Part shown: positions 18,147-25,748 of the stretch, one piece after another
Numbering within the stretch: position 1 is the first letter of the stretch
Layout of the letters: each line of letters begins with the position of its first letter
DNA from: Legionellales bacterium UBA4759
Lineage (GTDB): Bacteria > Pseudomonadota > Gammaproteobacteria > Legionellales > Legionellaceae
Assembly (NCBI GenBank): GCA_002403515.1
Contig: DHHZ01000119.1
Coordinates: forward strand, 1-35,088
Direction of reading: 5' to 3'
Length of the DNA: 35,088 nucleotides
The notes under the pieces: model-generated
What the model saw: the letters and a program-made list of their open reading frames with translations, nothing else
What the model was told of the DNA's origin: nothing
The model's database searches: none
Position numbers and translations under genes: made by a program

Positions 18147-19298
18147 TTATTGACGGCGTAGAGTTTTATGAATATCTTCAAGGCTTTCTTGAGGCTTTTG
18201 AGATTTTTGGGATTTAAGCAGTTCTTTGATAGAATTTAATAATTTTTCAAGTTGTTCATAAATTTTTTCTAAATATTGATTCCCTTGGCAAAAGTTTTTT
18301 AAGGGGTAAAGTTTTTCATCAAGTTTATTATGTAAGCTGGATAAAATGACCTCGCATGCCTCGAGCGTAAGATTTTCTTTCTCGTTTTTTGGAATGGTTG
18401 CAAGTAGTTCATCAACCAAGCTTTTTATTTTTTTTGTGGAGAGTTTAAAAAATGAAAGTTTCTCCAAAACAGAGGATTGAACATTTTCTATCTTTGTTTT
18501 CAAACCCTCTAATTGGGTATGGATAAGTGTCATTTTTTTGATTAGTTCTTGTCTTTGTTTTTCTATTTCTTGTTGTATTTGGTAAATCGCTGAAATTGCT
18601 GACAATTCTTCAGGAAAGATGAGGTTTATTTGTAGTAACGCATTTTCAGTCAAAGTGCTATCTTTTGATAATATTTCAATCTGAATTGCTTCGTATAATT
18701 TCTTGATGATTATATTACAGTCATTATTGCTTATTTCGGGGATATTAGCTTCATACAATTCATTTTCAATAAATGCGTATAATGTCTTTATAAATTCTTG
18801 GGGTATTGCTAAAGTAGAACCGTTATAGCTTATGTTGAGCACTTGTGGTTCATCAGGAGATTTTAGAGACGATAATTGTGAATTTGCTTGTTCTATTAGC
18901 TGCCGCTTGGGGATTGCTTCTTTTTCATTACAAGCCATCCAAACTAGACCAATCGCTCCAAAAGCGTATCTAGGGTCAACTTCCGTTTTTTTATATGCTA
19001 AAGTTAGGTCTTCGCGAGAAATTCTATACAGGAGATCATCAATTATTTGTGCACTGCCTAAAGGGAATGTGGTTTGCTTTAAAACAGGTTCGATAGTATC
19101 CATTATCCAGGGCAAAGAGTCTTCAGCACCTATGCTAGCTCTTTTTTCTTCTGGAAATGAATTGACGGACATGATGTATAAATCAATACAAATTTGTAAA
19201 AAATCATCAAAATTTTTTTGATTTTTAGGATCAGATAAATATTTTTCAAGTGCGATTCGAAAATTTTCTTGAAGTGTTTCAATAGCATCCTTGCTCAT
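18147..19298 (-). CDS. Unknown coiled-coil protein, possible secreted effector
   Basis: 383 residues with no signal peptide and no membrane segment, and I recognise no family. Residues 1-190 look globular and mainly helical, with one short beta-like stretch (VLNISYNGSTLAIP, about 152-165). A coiled coil runs over about 230-280 (heptad-like runs of I/L with E, K and Q). The C-terminal 70 residues are again helical and end in a polar tail with SLEDIHKTLRRQ. It lies 38 bp behind a HAD gene on the same strand, so the two are probably cotranscribed. A cytosolic helical protein of this kind, unlike its housekeeping neighbours, would fit a Dot/Icm-type effector, but that is only inference. No Shine-Dalgarno is visible; the leader is very AT-rich. 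Confidence 0.7.
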   Translation of the reverse strand: MSKDAIETLQENFRIALEKYLSDPKNQKNFDDFLQICIDLYIMSVNSFPEEKRASIGAEDSLPWIMDTIEPVLKQTTFPLGSAQIIDDLLYRISREDLTLAYKKTEVDPRYAFGAIGLVWMACNEKEAIPKRQLIEQANSQLSSLKSPDEPQVLNISYNGSTLAIPQEFIKTLYAFIENELYEANIPEISNNDCNIIIKKLYEAIQIEILSKDSTLTENALLQINLIFPEELSAISAIYQIQQEIEKQRQELIKKMTLIHTQLEGLKTKIENVQSSVLEKLSFFKLSTKKIKSLVDELLATIPKNEKENLTLEACEVILSSLHNKLDEKLYPLKNFCQGNQYLEKIYEQLEKLLNSIKELLKSQKSQKPQESLEDIHKTLRRQ

Positions 19299-19336
19299 GA
19301 TATTAATTTATTAAGAGCTTGTACTATAATAATAGA

Positions 19337-20095
19337 CTATTTTCCAAAACAAACTGCTGTTGTACTTTGACAATCATCATCACATTCTTGTTCATGTTTC
19401 TCTTCCCATGATAATTCAAGTCGTTTTATTAAATCATTAATATATTGGGGGAGTGAGGCTTGAATTAAAGACAATTGAAAATGAGCGTAACCTATATCAA
19501 AGGATTTCACTTTTTTTAAGAGGAAATTGTAATGGAATCCTGTGAATGGAATATCACGTTGCAAACATGCATTTTGAATATGCTCCACATTTTCAACTTT
19601 ATCGTCAATCATCATGAGATGCCTTGGAACAAATCTCAAATTTTCAAATAACACTTTGCCTTTATCACGACCATTACAAAAAATAATTGGAAACAAACTA
19701 GGATTGATACCAACTTGTTGAAGCTGACGATGTGTAATTTCTATTAAGTCATTATTTCTTGCAGTCAGAAATACTTGTTTAATTTTAATTGCATGCAAGG
19801 CTTTGATTATCTTTATGGTTTCTGGCTCTACGTATGTCGCATCGACATATTTTTGAACCGCATTGTAAGTTTGAATCATCTGTTCTAATTTAAATGCTGA
19901 AGCTAGTTTACTATTGGCCATTTGAAAAAAATGACCAAACCACTGGTCTGAACCTAATTCTTTTGTGGATTGGAAAATGGTATTATCCAAATCCCAACAT
20001 ATAATGGTTCTAATGCCAATACGTCGACTGGTTAATAGTTGTTTAATGTTTTGTATAGAAAAAATTTGGGTTTGTGTAGATTGTGAACTTTTCAT
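19337..20095 (-). CDS. DUF2608-like HAD-superfamily protein, possible effector
   Basis: 252 residues from the ATG at 20095; a TTG one codon earlier is also possible. All four HAD motifs are visible: DLDNT with Asp35 and Asp37, FLTARN with Thr111, Lys145/Lys147 in GRDKGK, and IDD with Asp164/Asp165. It should therefore be a phosphatase-type enzyme. The overall plan matches the DUF2608 group known from Legionella, Coxiella and Chlamydia. There is no signal peptide. The C-terminus contains EEKHE, an EExxE motif of the kind associated with Dot/Icm signals, then a cysteine-rich tail (CDDDC...VC). It is the first gene of a two-gene minus-strand unit. Substrate unknown. Confidence 0.72.
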   Translation of the reverse strand: MKSSQSTQTQIFSIQNIKQLLTSRRIGIRTIICWDLDNTIFQSTKELGSDQWFGHFFQMANSKLASAFKLEQMIQTYNAVQKYVDATYVEPETIKIIKALHAIKIKQVFLTARNNDLIEITHRQLQQVGINPSLFPIIFCNGRDKGKVLFENLRFVPRHLMMIDDKVENVEHIQNACLQRDIPFTGFHYNFLLKKVKSFDIGYAHFQLSLIQASLPQYINDLIKRLELSWEEKHEQECDDDCQSTTAVCFGK

Positions 20096-20171
20096 CAAAT
20101 TAAAATCGCAAATGGTTAATTATTGTCGACATTATAATCAATTAACAAAATAAATAAAGATTTAAGAACGT

Positions 20172-20297
20172 TTAGCTGAATAAACCTTTTCGTAACTGCT
20201 TGTCTTCATTTAAAACGTCGCCAATTTCTGAGGTAATAAAGTTTTGAAGTGGTTCGTTTTCTAATGCGCGGTGTTTATTTTCGACGGTCAATACCAT
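20172..20297 (-). pseudogene. Short open frame, probably the tail of a lost gene
   Basis: 41 codons from ATG (20297) to TAA. The part up to about 20272 (LENEPLQNFITSEIGDVLNE) reads like the C-terminal end of a real, soluble helical protein. The first eight or so codons fall in DNA that on the plus strand is homologous to the GNAT gene 3' end. The boundary of that homology at about 20272 is therefore probably a recombination junction that cut off the rest of the gene. I do not recognise the parent family. No ribosome binding site was identified. Confidence 0.35.
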
Positions 20298-20391
20298 GGA
20301 CTGGGAGGCTCTGGGATTTTATCAAAAATTTGGATATGAAATTGAATTTCAAAGAATGGGTTATTTAAATGAATCGATAATGTTTTTTTGA
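20272..20391 (+). pseudogene. 3' remnant of a GNAT acetyltransferase gene
   Basis: 39 codons plus a stop that match the C-terminus of the intact GNAT gene at 21427-21852: both read CLF(S/A)TVNTMDWEALGFYQK, then diverge moderately (GYEIEFQRMGY versus GYEVEFQRSGY). A one-base deletion in a T run near 20383-20389 brings in an early TGA. There is no 5' part of the gene upstream. The copy runs directly into a partial tRNA gene, just as the intact copy does. Confidence 0.85.
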
Positions 20392-20409
20392 GAAAATCAT
20401 TGTGAGGTG

Positions 20410-20463
20410 TTGAAATTGGTGGGCCCACTAGGACTTGAACCTAGGACCAACGGATTATGAGTC
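20410..20463. repeat. attL-like direct repeat with partial tRNA 3' end
   Basis: 54 bp identical to 21857-21910. Bases 20417-20463 are the 3' 47 nt of the tRNA-CAT gene (anticodon loop, variable loop, T arm, acceptor 3' strand and CCA) on the minus strand. The 5' half of the tRNA is missing, so this copy cannot be functional. It is the usual footprint of a tyrosine-recombinase element that integrates at a tRNA 3' half. Confidence 0.85.
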
Positions 20464-20579
20464 AGTTGTAAATAATTAATCACAATCAATCAAAACAAAT
20501 AACAATAATAGAATCATCAGGTTAATAATTTTTTTGCGCTACCCTGTATTCCTATTTATTTTTATTTGTTGTGACTTAA

Positions 20580-20601
20580 TGTCCCAAAAATGTCCCAAAA
20601 A
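20580..20601. repeat. Tandem 11-bp repeat TGTCCCAAAAA
   Basis: Two perfect head-to-tail copies (20580-20590 and 20591-20601) in the non-coding DNA between the partial tRNA and higB. Similar GGGACA-containing repeats occur, from memory, beside the att sites of tRNA-integrated islands, where they may be recombinase arm sites; here that is inference. The rest of 20464-20630 is AT-rich with no gene. Confidence 0.5.
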
Positions 20602-20633
20602 ATTGAGCAATCGTTACAAAATGTATTGATTGA

Positions 20634-20662
20634 TTTACATTTATCTCAATATGAGATATAAT
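20634..20662 (+). promoter_or_regulatory. higBA promoter with embedded operator
   Basis: The -35 TTTACA (20634-20639) and the -10 TATAAT (20657-20662) are 17 bp apart. Between and overlapping them is a palindrome, TATCTCA-ATA-TGAGATA (20642-20658), with perfect 7-bp arms. The position fits autorepression by the HigA HTH antitoxin: bound protein would block RNA polymerase. An AAGGAT site follows before the higB ATG. Confidence 0.8.
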
Positions 20663-20688
20663 AAGATTAAACAAGGATATTTATTGTT

Positions 20689-20976
20689 ATGCATATAATA
20701 ACCAAAAGAAGAATTACTGAGGCAAAAGATTTGTTTCCTCAGTGTGCATCTGCATTACTTGGATGGTTAAAAGTGTTAGAGCAGAATGATTTTAAAAATT
20801 TTTCTGAATTGAAAGCAACTTTTAACAGTGTAGATAAAGTTGGTGATTTGTATGTTTTTGATATTGGAGGAAATAAACTTCGATTAATTGCGAGCATTCA
20901 TTTTAATCGACAGAAATTGTATATTCGACATATCTTGTCCCATCAAGAATATGACAAAAATAAGTGGAAGGAGTAA
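20689..20976 (+). CDS. higB: HigB-family mRNA interferase toxin
   Basis: 95 residues of the RelE-like HigB type: an N-terminal HIITKRRI strand and helix, LLGWLKVLEQNDFKNFSEL, and a C-terminal sheet VFDIGGNKLRLIASIHFNRQKLYIRHILSHQEYDK. HigB toxins cut mRNA on the ribosome, and the C-terminal His and Tyr residues of the HILSHQEYD segment are the likely active-site group. It precedes its antitoxin, the order typical of higBA. The antitoxin ATG lies 2 bp after the toxin stop, so translation is coupled. Between tRNA repeats such a pair can stabilise a mobile element. Confidence 0.9.
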   Translation: MHIITKRRITEAKDLFPQCASALLGWLKVLEQNDFKNFSELKATFNSVDKVGDLYVFDIGGNKLRLIASIHFNRQKLYIRHILSHQEYDKNKWKE

Positions 20977-20978
20977 AC

Positions 20979-21410
20979 ATGACTGCTTTAGCACGTAATC
21001 ATTATTTAGAAGAAACTATTGTGCATTGGAAACATATTGCGCCTATTATTCATGAGCCTCAAAATCATGCTGAATATGAAAAACTTGCGGATATGCTTGA
21101 TCAATTGCTGAATATTGTTGGTGATAATGAGTCGCACGAATTAATGGGATTGGTCGATGTGATTAGTCATATGATCTCGATGTATGATGAATGTCATCAA
21201 AAGCCTTTGCAACAAGCTTGCGGTGTTGATGCATTAAAATTTCTCATGGAACAACATAAATTAGATCAAAGTGATTTGAAAAACGAAATTGGCAGTCAGG
21301 GTGTTGTGTCTGAAATTCTAAATGGGAAACGCCAACTGAATCTTTCACATATTAAAAAATTAGCTCTTAGATTTGGTGTGAAGCCCGCAACATTTATTGA
21401 TTCAGTTTAA
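20979..21410 (+). CDS. higA: HigA-family antitoxin with HTH domain
   Basis: 143 residues from the ATG at 20979, which has GGAAGGAG 5 nt upstream inside the end of higB; the in-frame ATG at 20964 overlaps the toxin and lacks a site. The N-terminal part is helical and acidic. The C-terminal part carries an Xre-type helix-turn-helix (about residues 85-140) with SDLKNEIGSQGVVSEILNG followed by RQLNLSHIKKLALRF. It should neutralise HigB and repress the operon through the palindrome at 20642-20658. Size and layout match the larger HigA form (COG5499-like). Confidence 0.9.
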   Translation: MTALARNHYLEETIVHWKHIAPIIHEPQNHAEYEKLADMLDQLLNIVGDNESHELMGLVDVISHMISMYDECHQKPLQQACGVDALKFLMEQHKLDQSDLKNEIGSQGVVSEILNGKRQLNLSHIKKLALRFGVKPATFIDSV

Positions 21411-21426
21411 CAAGTAGGATATGTGT

Positions 21427-21852
21427 ATGACAAAAAATCTAGAAATTACTTATGTTGCTCAACCCTCATCAGAAGATATTCAAAGTCTATATGATGGAAT
21501 AGCAATACATTCCCAATTAAAGAAAAATCAATCGCCCATTGAGAGTTTTGGTTTTTTTGTGTATTCAGATTCCAATAAAGTTTTAGCCGGCTGTAATGGA
21601 TGCATTCTTTATGGTTGTCTGTATATCGATTCTTTGTGGGTGGATGAAGCTTTACGACATCAAAATGTTGGTACTCGATTAATAACATCAGCAGAAATTT
21701 TGGGAAAAGAAAAGAGATGTTTATTTGCGACGGTCAATACCATGGACTGGGAAGCATTGGGGTTTTATCAAAAACAAGGGTATGAAGTTGAATTTCAACG
21801 ATCGGGTTATGCACATGGGTCGACAATGTATTTTTTAAGAAAATCACTGTGA
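21427..21852 (+). CDS. GNAT-family N-acetyltransferase
   Basis: 141 residues from the ATG at 21427, 7 nt after TAGGA; the ATG at 21421 is too close to that site. The GNAT fold is visible: the central strand YIDSLWVDEALR, the acetyl-CoA loop (RHQNVGTRLI, of the Q/RxxGxG/A type, about 77-86) and the final EALGFYQKQGYEVEF strand-helix-strand. The substrate is unknown. It lies 16 bp after higA and could be cotranscribed with it. Its 3' end stands only 11 bp from the 3' end of the convergent tRNA gene. A broken second copy of its 3' end lies at 20272-20391. Confidence 0.88.
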   Translation: MTKNLEITYVAQPSSEDIQSLYDGIAIHSQLKKNQSPIESFGFFVYSDSNKVLAGCNGCILYGCLYIDSLWVDEALRHQNVGTRLITSAEILGKEKRCLFATVNTMDWEALGFYQKQGYEVEFQRSGYAHGSTMYFLRKSL

Positions 21853-21856
21853 GATA

Positions 21857-21940
<84 letters not shown>

Positions 21941-21988
21941 GAATAAAATGCATTTTAAATGGAATCTTCCTTGATTTCCAGTATTATT

Positions 21989-23848
21989 TTAAATTTCTTC
22001 AGTTTCAATGAAACTTCTTAATTTTTCTGAACGTGCAGGATGACGAAGCTTTCTCAGTGCTTTGGCTTCAATTTGACGAATACGCTCACGTGTAACATCA
22101 AATTGTTTACCGACTTCTTCCAAAGTGTGATCGGTATTCATTTCAATACCAAAACGCATACGTAAAACTTTTGCTTCACGAGGCGTTAAAGTCTCAAGAA
22201 TTTCCAAAGTTGCTTCTCTTAAGCTCTCTGCAGTTGCAGAATCGATTGGTGATTGCATATTCTCATCTTGAATAAAATCACCCAAATGCGATTCATCATC
22301 GTCACCAACAGGTGTTTCCATCGAAATAGGTTCTTTAGCAATCTTCAATACTTTACGAATCTTATCTTCGCTCAAATCCATTTTCTCTGCCAACTCTTCA
22401 GGCGTTGCTTCACGACCTGTTTCTTGAAGAATTTGTCGAGAGATTCGGTTGAGTTTATTGATGGTTTCAATCATGTGTACCGGAATACGAATAGTACGTG
22501 CTTGGTCAGCAATCGAGCGGGTGATGGCTTGACGAATCCACCAAGTCGCATAGGTTGAGAATTTATAACCACGACGGTATTCAAATTTGTCCACCGCTTT
22601 CATCAAACCAATGTTACCTTCTTGAATCAAATCCAAGAATTGTAAACCACGATTTGTGTATTTTTTTGCAATCGATATTACCAAACGTAAGTTGGCTTCA
22701 ACCATTTCTTTTTTAGCGCGTCTGGCCTTGGCTTCACCAATCGACATTTCACGGTTAATGTCTCTCACTTCCGCTACTGTTAAGCCAGTTTTTTCTTCGA
22801 ATTGAATTAGCTTTTCTTGTGTTTTTAAGATTTCAGTTTCTAAAGTTCCAAGTCTATCTAAATCCAATTGTTTGGCAAATTTGCTTTTCACATCATGCAG
22901 CCATTCACGATTGGCTTCATGCCCTGGGAATGTGTCAATAAAGATTTTGCGTGGCATTTTTGCTTTATCGATACACAAACGCATGATTAAACGTTCGTAA
23001 TCACGAATTTGTAAACGCATTTCACGGAAATGATCCATTAAAATATCAACTTGACGTGAGGTCAGTTTTAATTTTAGAAAGGATTCTGCCATTTGGTTGA
23101 ATGCTTCAATGGTTTTAGGATGACTTCTACCATTTTGAGCCAATGCTTGATTGGCAACTTCATACCGTTCTCTTAATTCATCAAAATAAATTTTAGCTTG
23201 TTCAGGATTGGGGCCATCATCCACTTCTGGTAAACTACCATCTTCGGTTTCCGCCTCTTCCAATTCTTCATCTAAATTGGCTTCAACTTCTTCTTCATTG
23301 AATAGTTCATCTTCAGAAGTTAAAGGGACATCTTCATCCATAAACCCAAGAATAATATCGCTCAACCGTACTTCTTCAGTGGCTGTTTTGTCATATTCAT
23401 TCAGTAAAACTTCAATGGTTTCAGGATAGCTGGCTAAAGAACGCAATACTTGAATGGTGCCTTCTTCAATACGTTTTGCGATTTTAATTTCGCCTTCACG
23501 GGTCAATAATTCAACAGAACCCATTTCTCGCATGTACATACGAACCGGATCAGTTGTTCGACCAGTTTCTTTATCGACCGAGGCCAATACCATCGCAGCT
23601 TCTTCAACGTCTTCTGGAATTTCTTCAGTATTCCCTAACAGGGCAAGCTCATCTTCGCTGGGCGGAATTTCAAATACTTTAATATTCATTCCTTCAAGCA
23701 TGCTAATGATGACATCAAAATGCTCGGTATCCACGATATTGGGTAATAAATCATTAATTTGGGCGTAGGTAAGATAATTTTGTTCACGACCTAGATTAAT
23801 GACTTTGGTGATTTGTGAACGGTGCTGTTCTTGTTCATTCATGCTCAT
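21989..23848 (-). CDS. rpoD: Primary sigma factor RpoD (sigma-70)
   Basis: 619 residues, the length typical of gammaproteobacterial RpoD. It has region 1.1 (about 1-80), region 1.2 with DPVRMYMREMG, an acidic non-conserved insert (about 170-215), regions 2.1-2.4 with the promoter-melting and -10-reading TYATWWIRQAITRSI, region 3, and region 4.2 with VTRERIRQIEAKALRKLR for the -35 element. It directs RNA polymerase to housekeeping promoters. It is the last protein gene of the rpsU-yqeY-dnaG-rpoD unit and has its own promoter about 45 bp upstream. The start codon has no clear Shine-Dalgarno. Confidence 0.97.
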   Translation of the reverse strand: MSMNEQEQHRSQITKVINLGREQNYLTYAQINDLLPNIVDTEHFDVIISMLEGMNIKVFEIPPSEDELALLGNTEEIPEDVEEAAMVLASVDKETGRTTDPVRMYMREMGSVELLTREGEIKIAKRIEEGTIQVLRSLASYPETIEVLLNEYDKTATEEVRLSDIILGFMDEDVPLTSEDELFNEEEVEANLDEELEEAETEDGSLPEVDDGPNPEQAKIYFDELRERYEVANQALAQNGRSHPKTIEAFNQMAESFLKLKLTSRQVDILMDHFREMRLQIRDYERLIMRLCIDKAKMPRKIFIDTFPGHEANREWLHDVKSKFAKQLDLDRLGTLETEILKTQEKLIQFEEKTGLTVAEVRDINREMSIGEAKARRAKKEMVEANLRLVISIAKKYTNRGLQFLDLIQEGNIGLMKAVDKFEYRRGYKFSTYATWWIRQAITRSIADQARTIRIPVHMIETINKLNRISRQILQETGREATPEELAEKMDLSEDKIRKVLKIAKEPISMETPVGDDDESHLGDFIQDENMQSPIDSATAESLREATLEILETLTPREAKVLRMRFGIEMNTDHTLEEVGKQFDVTRERIRQIEAKALRKLRHPARSEKLRSFIETEEI

Positions 23849-23890
23849 AGGAATTCAATACTTAATATAATTAAATACATAACTTTTCAA

Positions 23891-23920
23891 ATTATAGATA
23901 AGGGCTTGCAATAACGCCAA
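23891..23920 (-). promoter_or_regulatory. Internal promoter for rpoD
   Basis: On the minus strand TTGGCG (23920-23915) and a perfect TATAAT (23896-23891) are separated by 18 bp, in the 181-bp gap between dnaG and rpoD. The 5' leader would be about 35 nt. It would let rpoD be made independently of rpsU and dnaG. Confidence 0.75.
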
Positions 23921-24029
23921 TGAAATTGGAAAAAAATTTATAATTGAAAAGGGCCTTTTTTACTAATCATAATTTTATTATGTAAAACACAAATCTCCAA
24001 GAGAAATTGTATAATTTTTAAAAAAATAC

Positions 24030-25742
24030 TTACATTTTTTGAACTTGACGTCTTCTTAAAAGTTGTTGAAGGCGATATTTTTGTTCATCATCAAGTCCTT
24101 GTGTTTTTAGTTTTTGAATGAGCTGTTCGATTTCATCAGTCAAAGATTGTTTGACTAAAAATTCAAAAATTTCAATCAAAGTGCTGGATTGTTTATCTTC
24201 ATGAATTTGATGGTCAAAAATAGCCAATTTATTGAAAGCTTCATAAAATTGAGTATCTCGGAAATATTCTACAAGGCTTGCTGTTGTTAGATGGGATTGG
24301 GCTTGCAAGGTCTCAAAAATAAGACCAAAGGGTTCTGGTGATTGCAATGCGATATCTTTCAAGAGAGGCTCTGGCAAGGTTTTGTATAATCCTGGATTTT
24401 GAATGATCAATGCCATAGCAAGCCGAATGGGCGTGGTTTGCTTAAGTGTTGGGGAGTTTTGCATGGTTTGCGGTTGTTCAAGCCACTGAGCAATGCGATA
24501 GGTTTCTAAGCGCGTGAGTTGAGAAATTTCTCGCAAAATAAGTTCTTTGCCCGGCCCATCCTCAAGTTTACTTAAATATTTCTGTACCTCTTGAATTAAT
24601 CGTTGGGTGCCGCTTTTACCATATTGCTGGTACAGCTCTTGTGCAAAATAACTGTGTAAGTTTTGTGATTTTTGAATCAAGTTTTGAAATTCACTTAAGC
24701 CAAATTCCCTGATGTAGCTATCAGGGTCATGACCATCAGGCAGAAATAAAAAATCAATATGGGCTAATTGATTATACATGGGTAATGCATTTTCTAATGC
24801 TCGCCATGCCGCTTGGCGGCCTGCAGGGTCACCATCAAAACAAAAAATAATGCGTTCTGTGTATTTGTGCAGGGTTTGTAAATGGTAATAACTGGTAGCG
24901 GTGCCCATGGTTGCAACGGCATTGGGTAATCCAAATTGAAATAAACTGATAACATCCAAATAACCTTCCACAACCAAAATAAATTCAGGATTTTTCTGAT
25001 GGTTTAAAACATGGTATAGGCCATACAACTCTTTTTGTTTGTGGAAAAGAGATGTTTCAGGGGAGTTCATGTATTTGGGCTTTTGCTCTTTATCAATCAC
25101 CCGGCCAGCGAAGCCAATTAATTTGCCCTGGCGATTGTGCAATGGGAACATGAGGCGATGACGAAATCTATCAAAATATTGTTTTTGATTTTCTTTTTGA
25201 ATAATCATGCCACCTTCAATAAGAAGGGGAATTTCTTTGGGAAATAGTTGGGTTAAATTTTGCCATTCGGCAGGAGCATATCCCAATTCGAATTGATCAA
25301 TGACCGTTTTGTTAAGTTTGCGATTTTTAATGTATTCAATCAGTTGGGGTGGTTTTTGATACAAGTTTTTGCGATAAAATTGATTGATTTTATCCAATAA
25401 ATTCACCAATTGCGAACTTGATGAGAGCTCATTGAATTGTTGAATTTCAGGAAGACTTAAACCCAATTGTTGTGCAAGTTGCTTGATTGCTTCTGGGAAA
25501 GTAATTTGTAAAAACTGCATTAAGAATTTGATAACGTTACCACTTGTACCACATCCAAAACAATAAAAAAATTGTTTGTGTGGAATGACATTAAAAGAGG
25601 CAGTTTTTTCTTGGTGAAAAGGGCAGCAACAAGTAAAATTAGTGCCTGCCTTTTTTAAAGGAACATAGGAGTCAATCAGCTCTACGATATCTGTTCTTAA
25701 TATCAGTTCGTCGATAAAAGATTGTGGTATAGTTCCAGTCAT
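24030..25742 (-). CDS. dnaG: DNA primase
   Basis: It makes RNA primers for replication. 570 residues with the three standard parts: a zinc domain with Cys40, His43, Cys61 and Cys64 (CPFH...CFGC), the catalytic TOPRIM core with VVEGYLDV (about 265-272) and FCFDGDPAGR (about 305-314), and a less conserved C-terminal DnaB-interacting helical region (about 430-570). Zinc ligand spacing matches E. coli exactly. The ATG lies 6 bp after the yqeY stop with little Shine-Dalgarno, suggesting coupled translation. Confidence 0.96.
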   Translation of the reverse strand: MTGTIPQSFIDELILRTDIVELIDSYVPLKKAGTNFTCCCPFHQEKTASFNVIPHKQFFYCFGCGTSGNVIKFLMQFLQITFPEAIKQLAQQLGLSLPEIQQFNELSSSSQLVNLLDKINQFYRKNLYQKPPQLIEYIKNRKLNKTVIDQFELGYAPAEWQNLTQLFPKEIPLLIEGGMIIQKENQKQYFDRFRHRLMFPLHNRQGKLIGFAGRVIDKEQKPKYMNSPETSLFHKQKELYGLYHVLNHQKNPEFILVVEGYLDVISLFQFGLPNAVATMGTATSYYHLQTLHKYTERIIFCFDGDPAGRQAAWRALENALPMYNQLAHIDFLFLPDGHDPDSYIREFGLSEFQNLIQKSQNLHSYFAQELYQQYGKSGTQRLIQEVQKYLSKLEDGPGKELILREISQLTRLETYRIAQWLEQPQTMQNSPTLKQTTPIRLAMALIIQNPGLYKTLPEPLLKDIALQSPEPFGLIFETLQAQSHLTTASLVEYFRDTQFYEAFNKLAIFDHQIHEDKQSSTLIEIFEFLVKQSLTDEIEQLIQKLKTQGLDDEQKYRLQQLLRRRQVQKM

Positions 25743-25748
25743 GAAAGA

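Noticed and set aside
19299..19320. PmrA-like box (two TTAAT motifs) before the coiled-coil protein gene
   Set aside because: The two TTAAT cores are 8 bp apart instead of the roughly 11-bp period of PmrA tandem sites, and they lie within 20 bp of the start codon. In such AT-rich DNA this is likely chance.
20464..20688. A remnant integrase gene between the partial tRNA and higB
   Set aside because: Neither strand shows an open frame or recombinase-like residues; only the tandem 11-bp repeat and the higBA promoter can be supported.
23930..23970. Terminator between dnaG and rpoD around AAAAGGGCCTTTTTT
   Set aside because: The arms meet at a central GGGCC with no room for a loop, so a stable hairpin is unlikely; RNA polymerase probably continues to rpoD.
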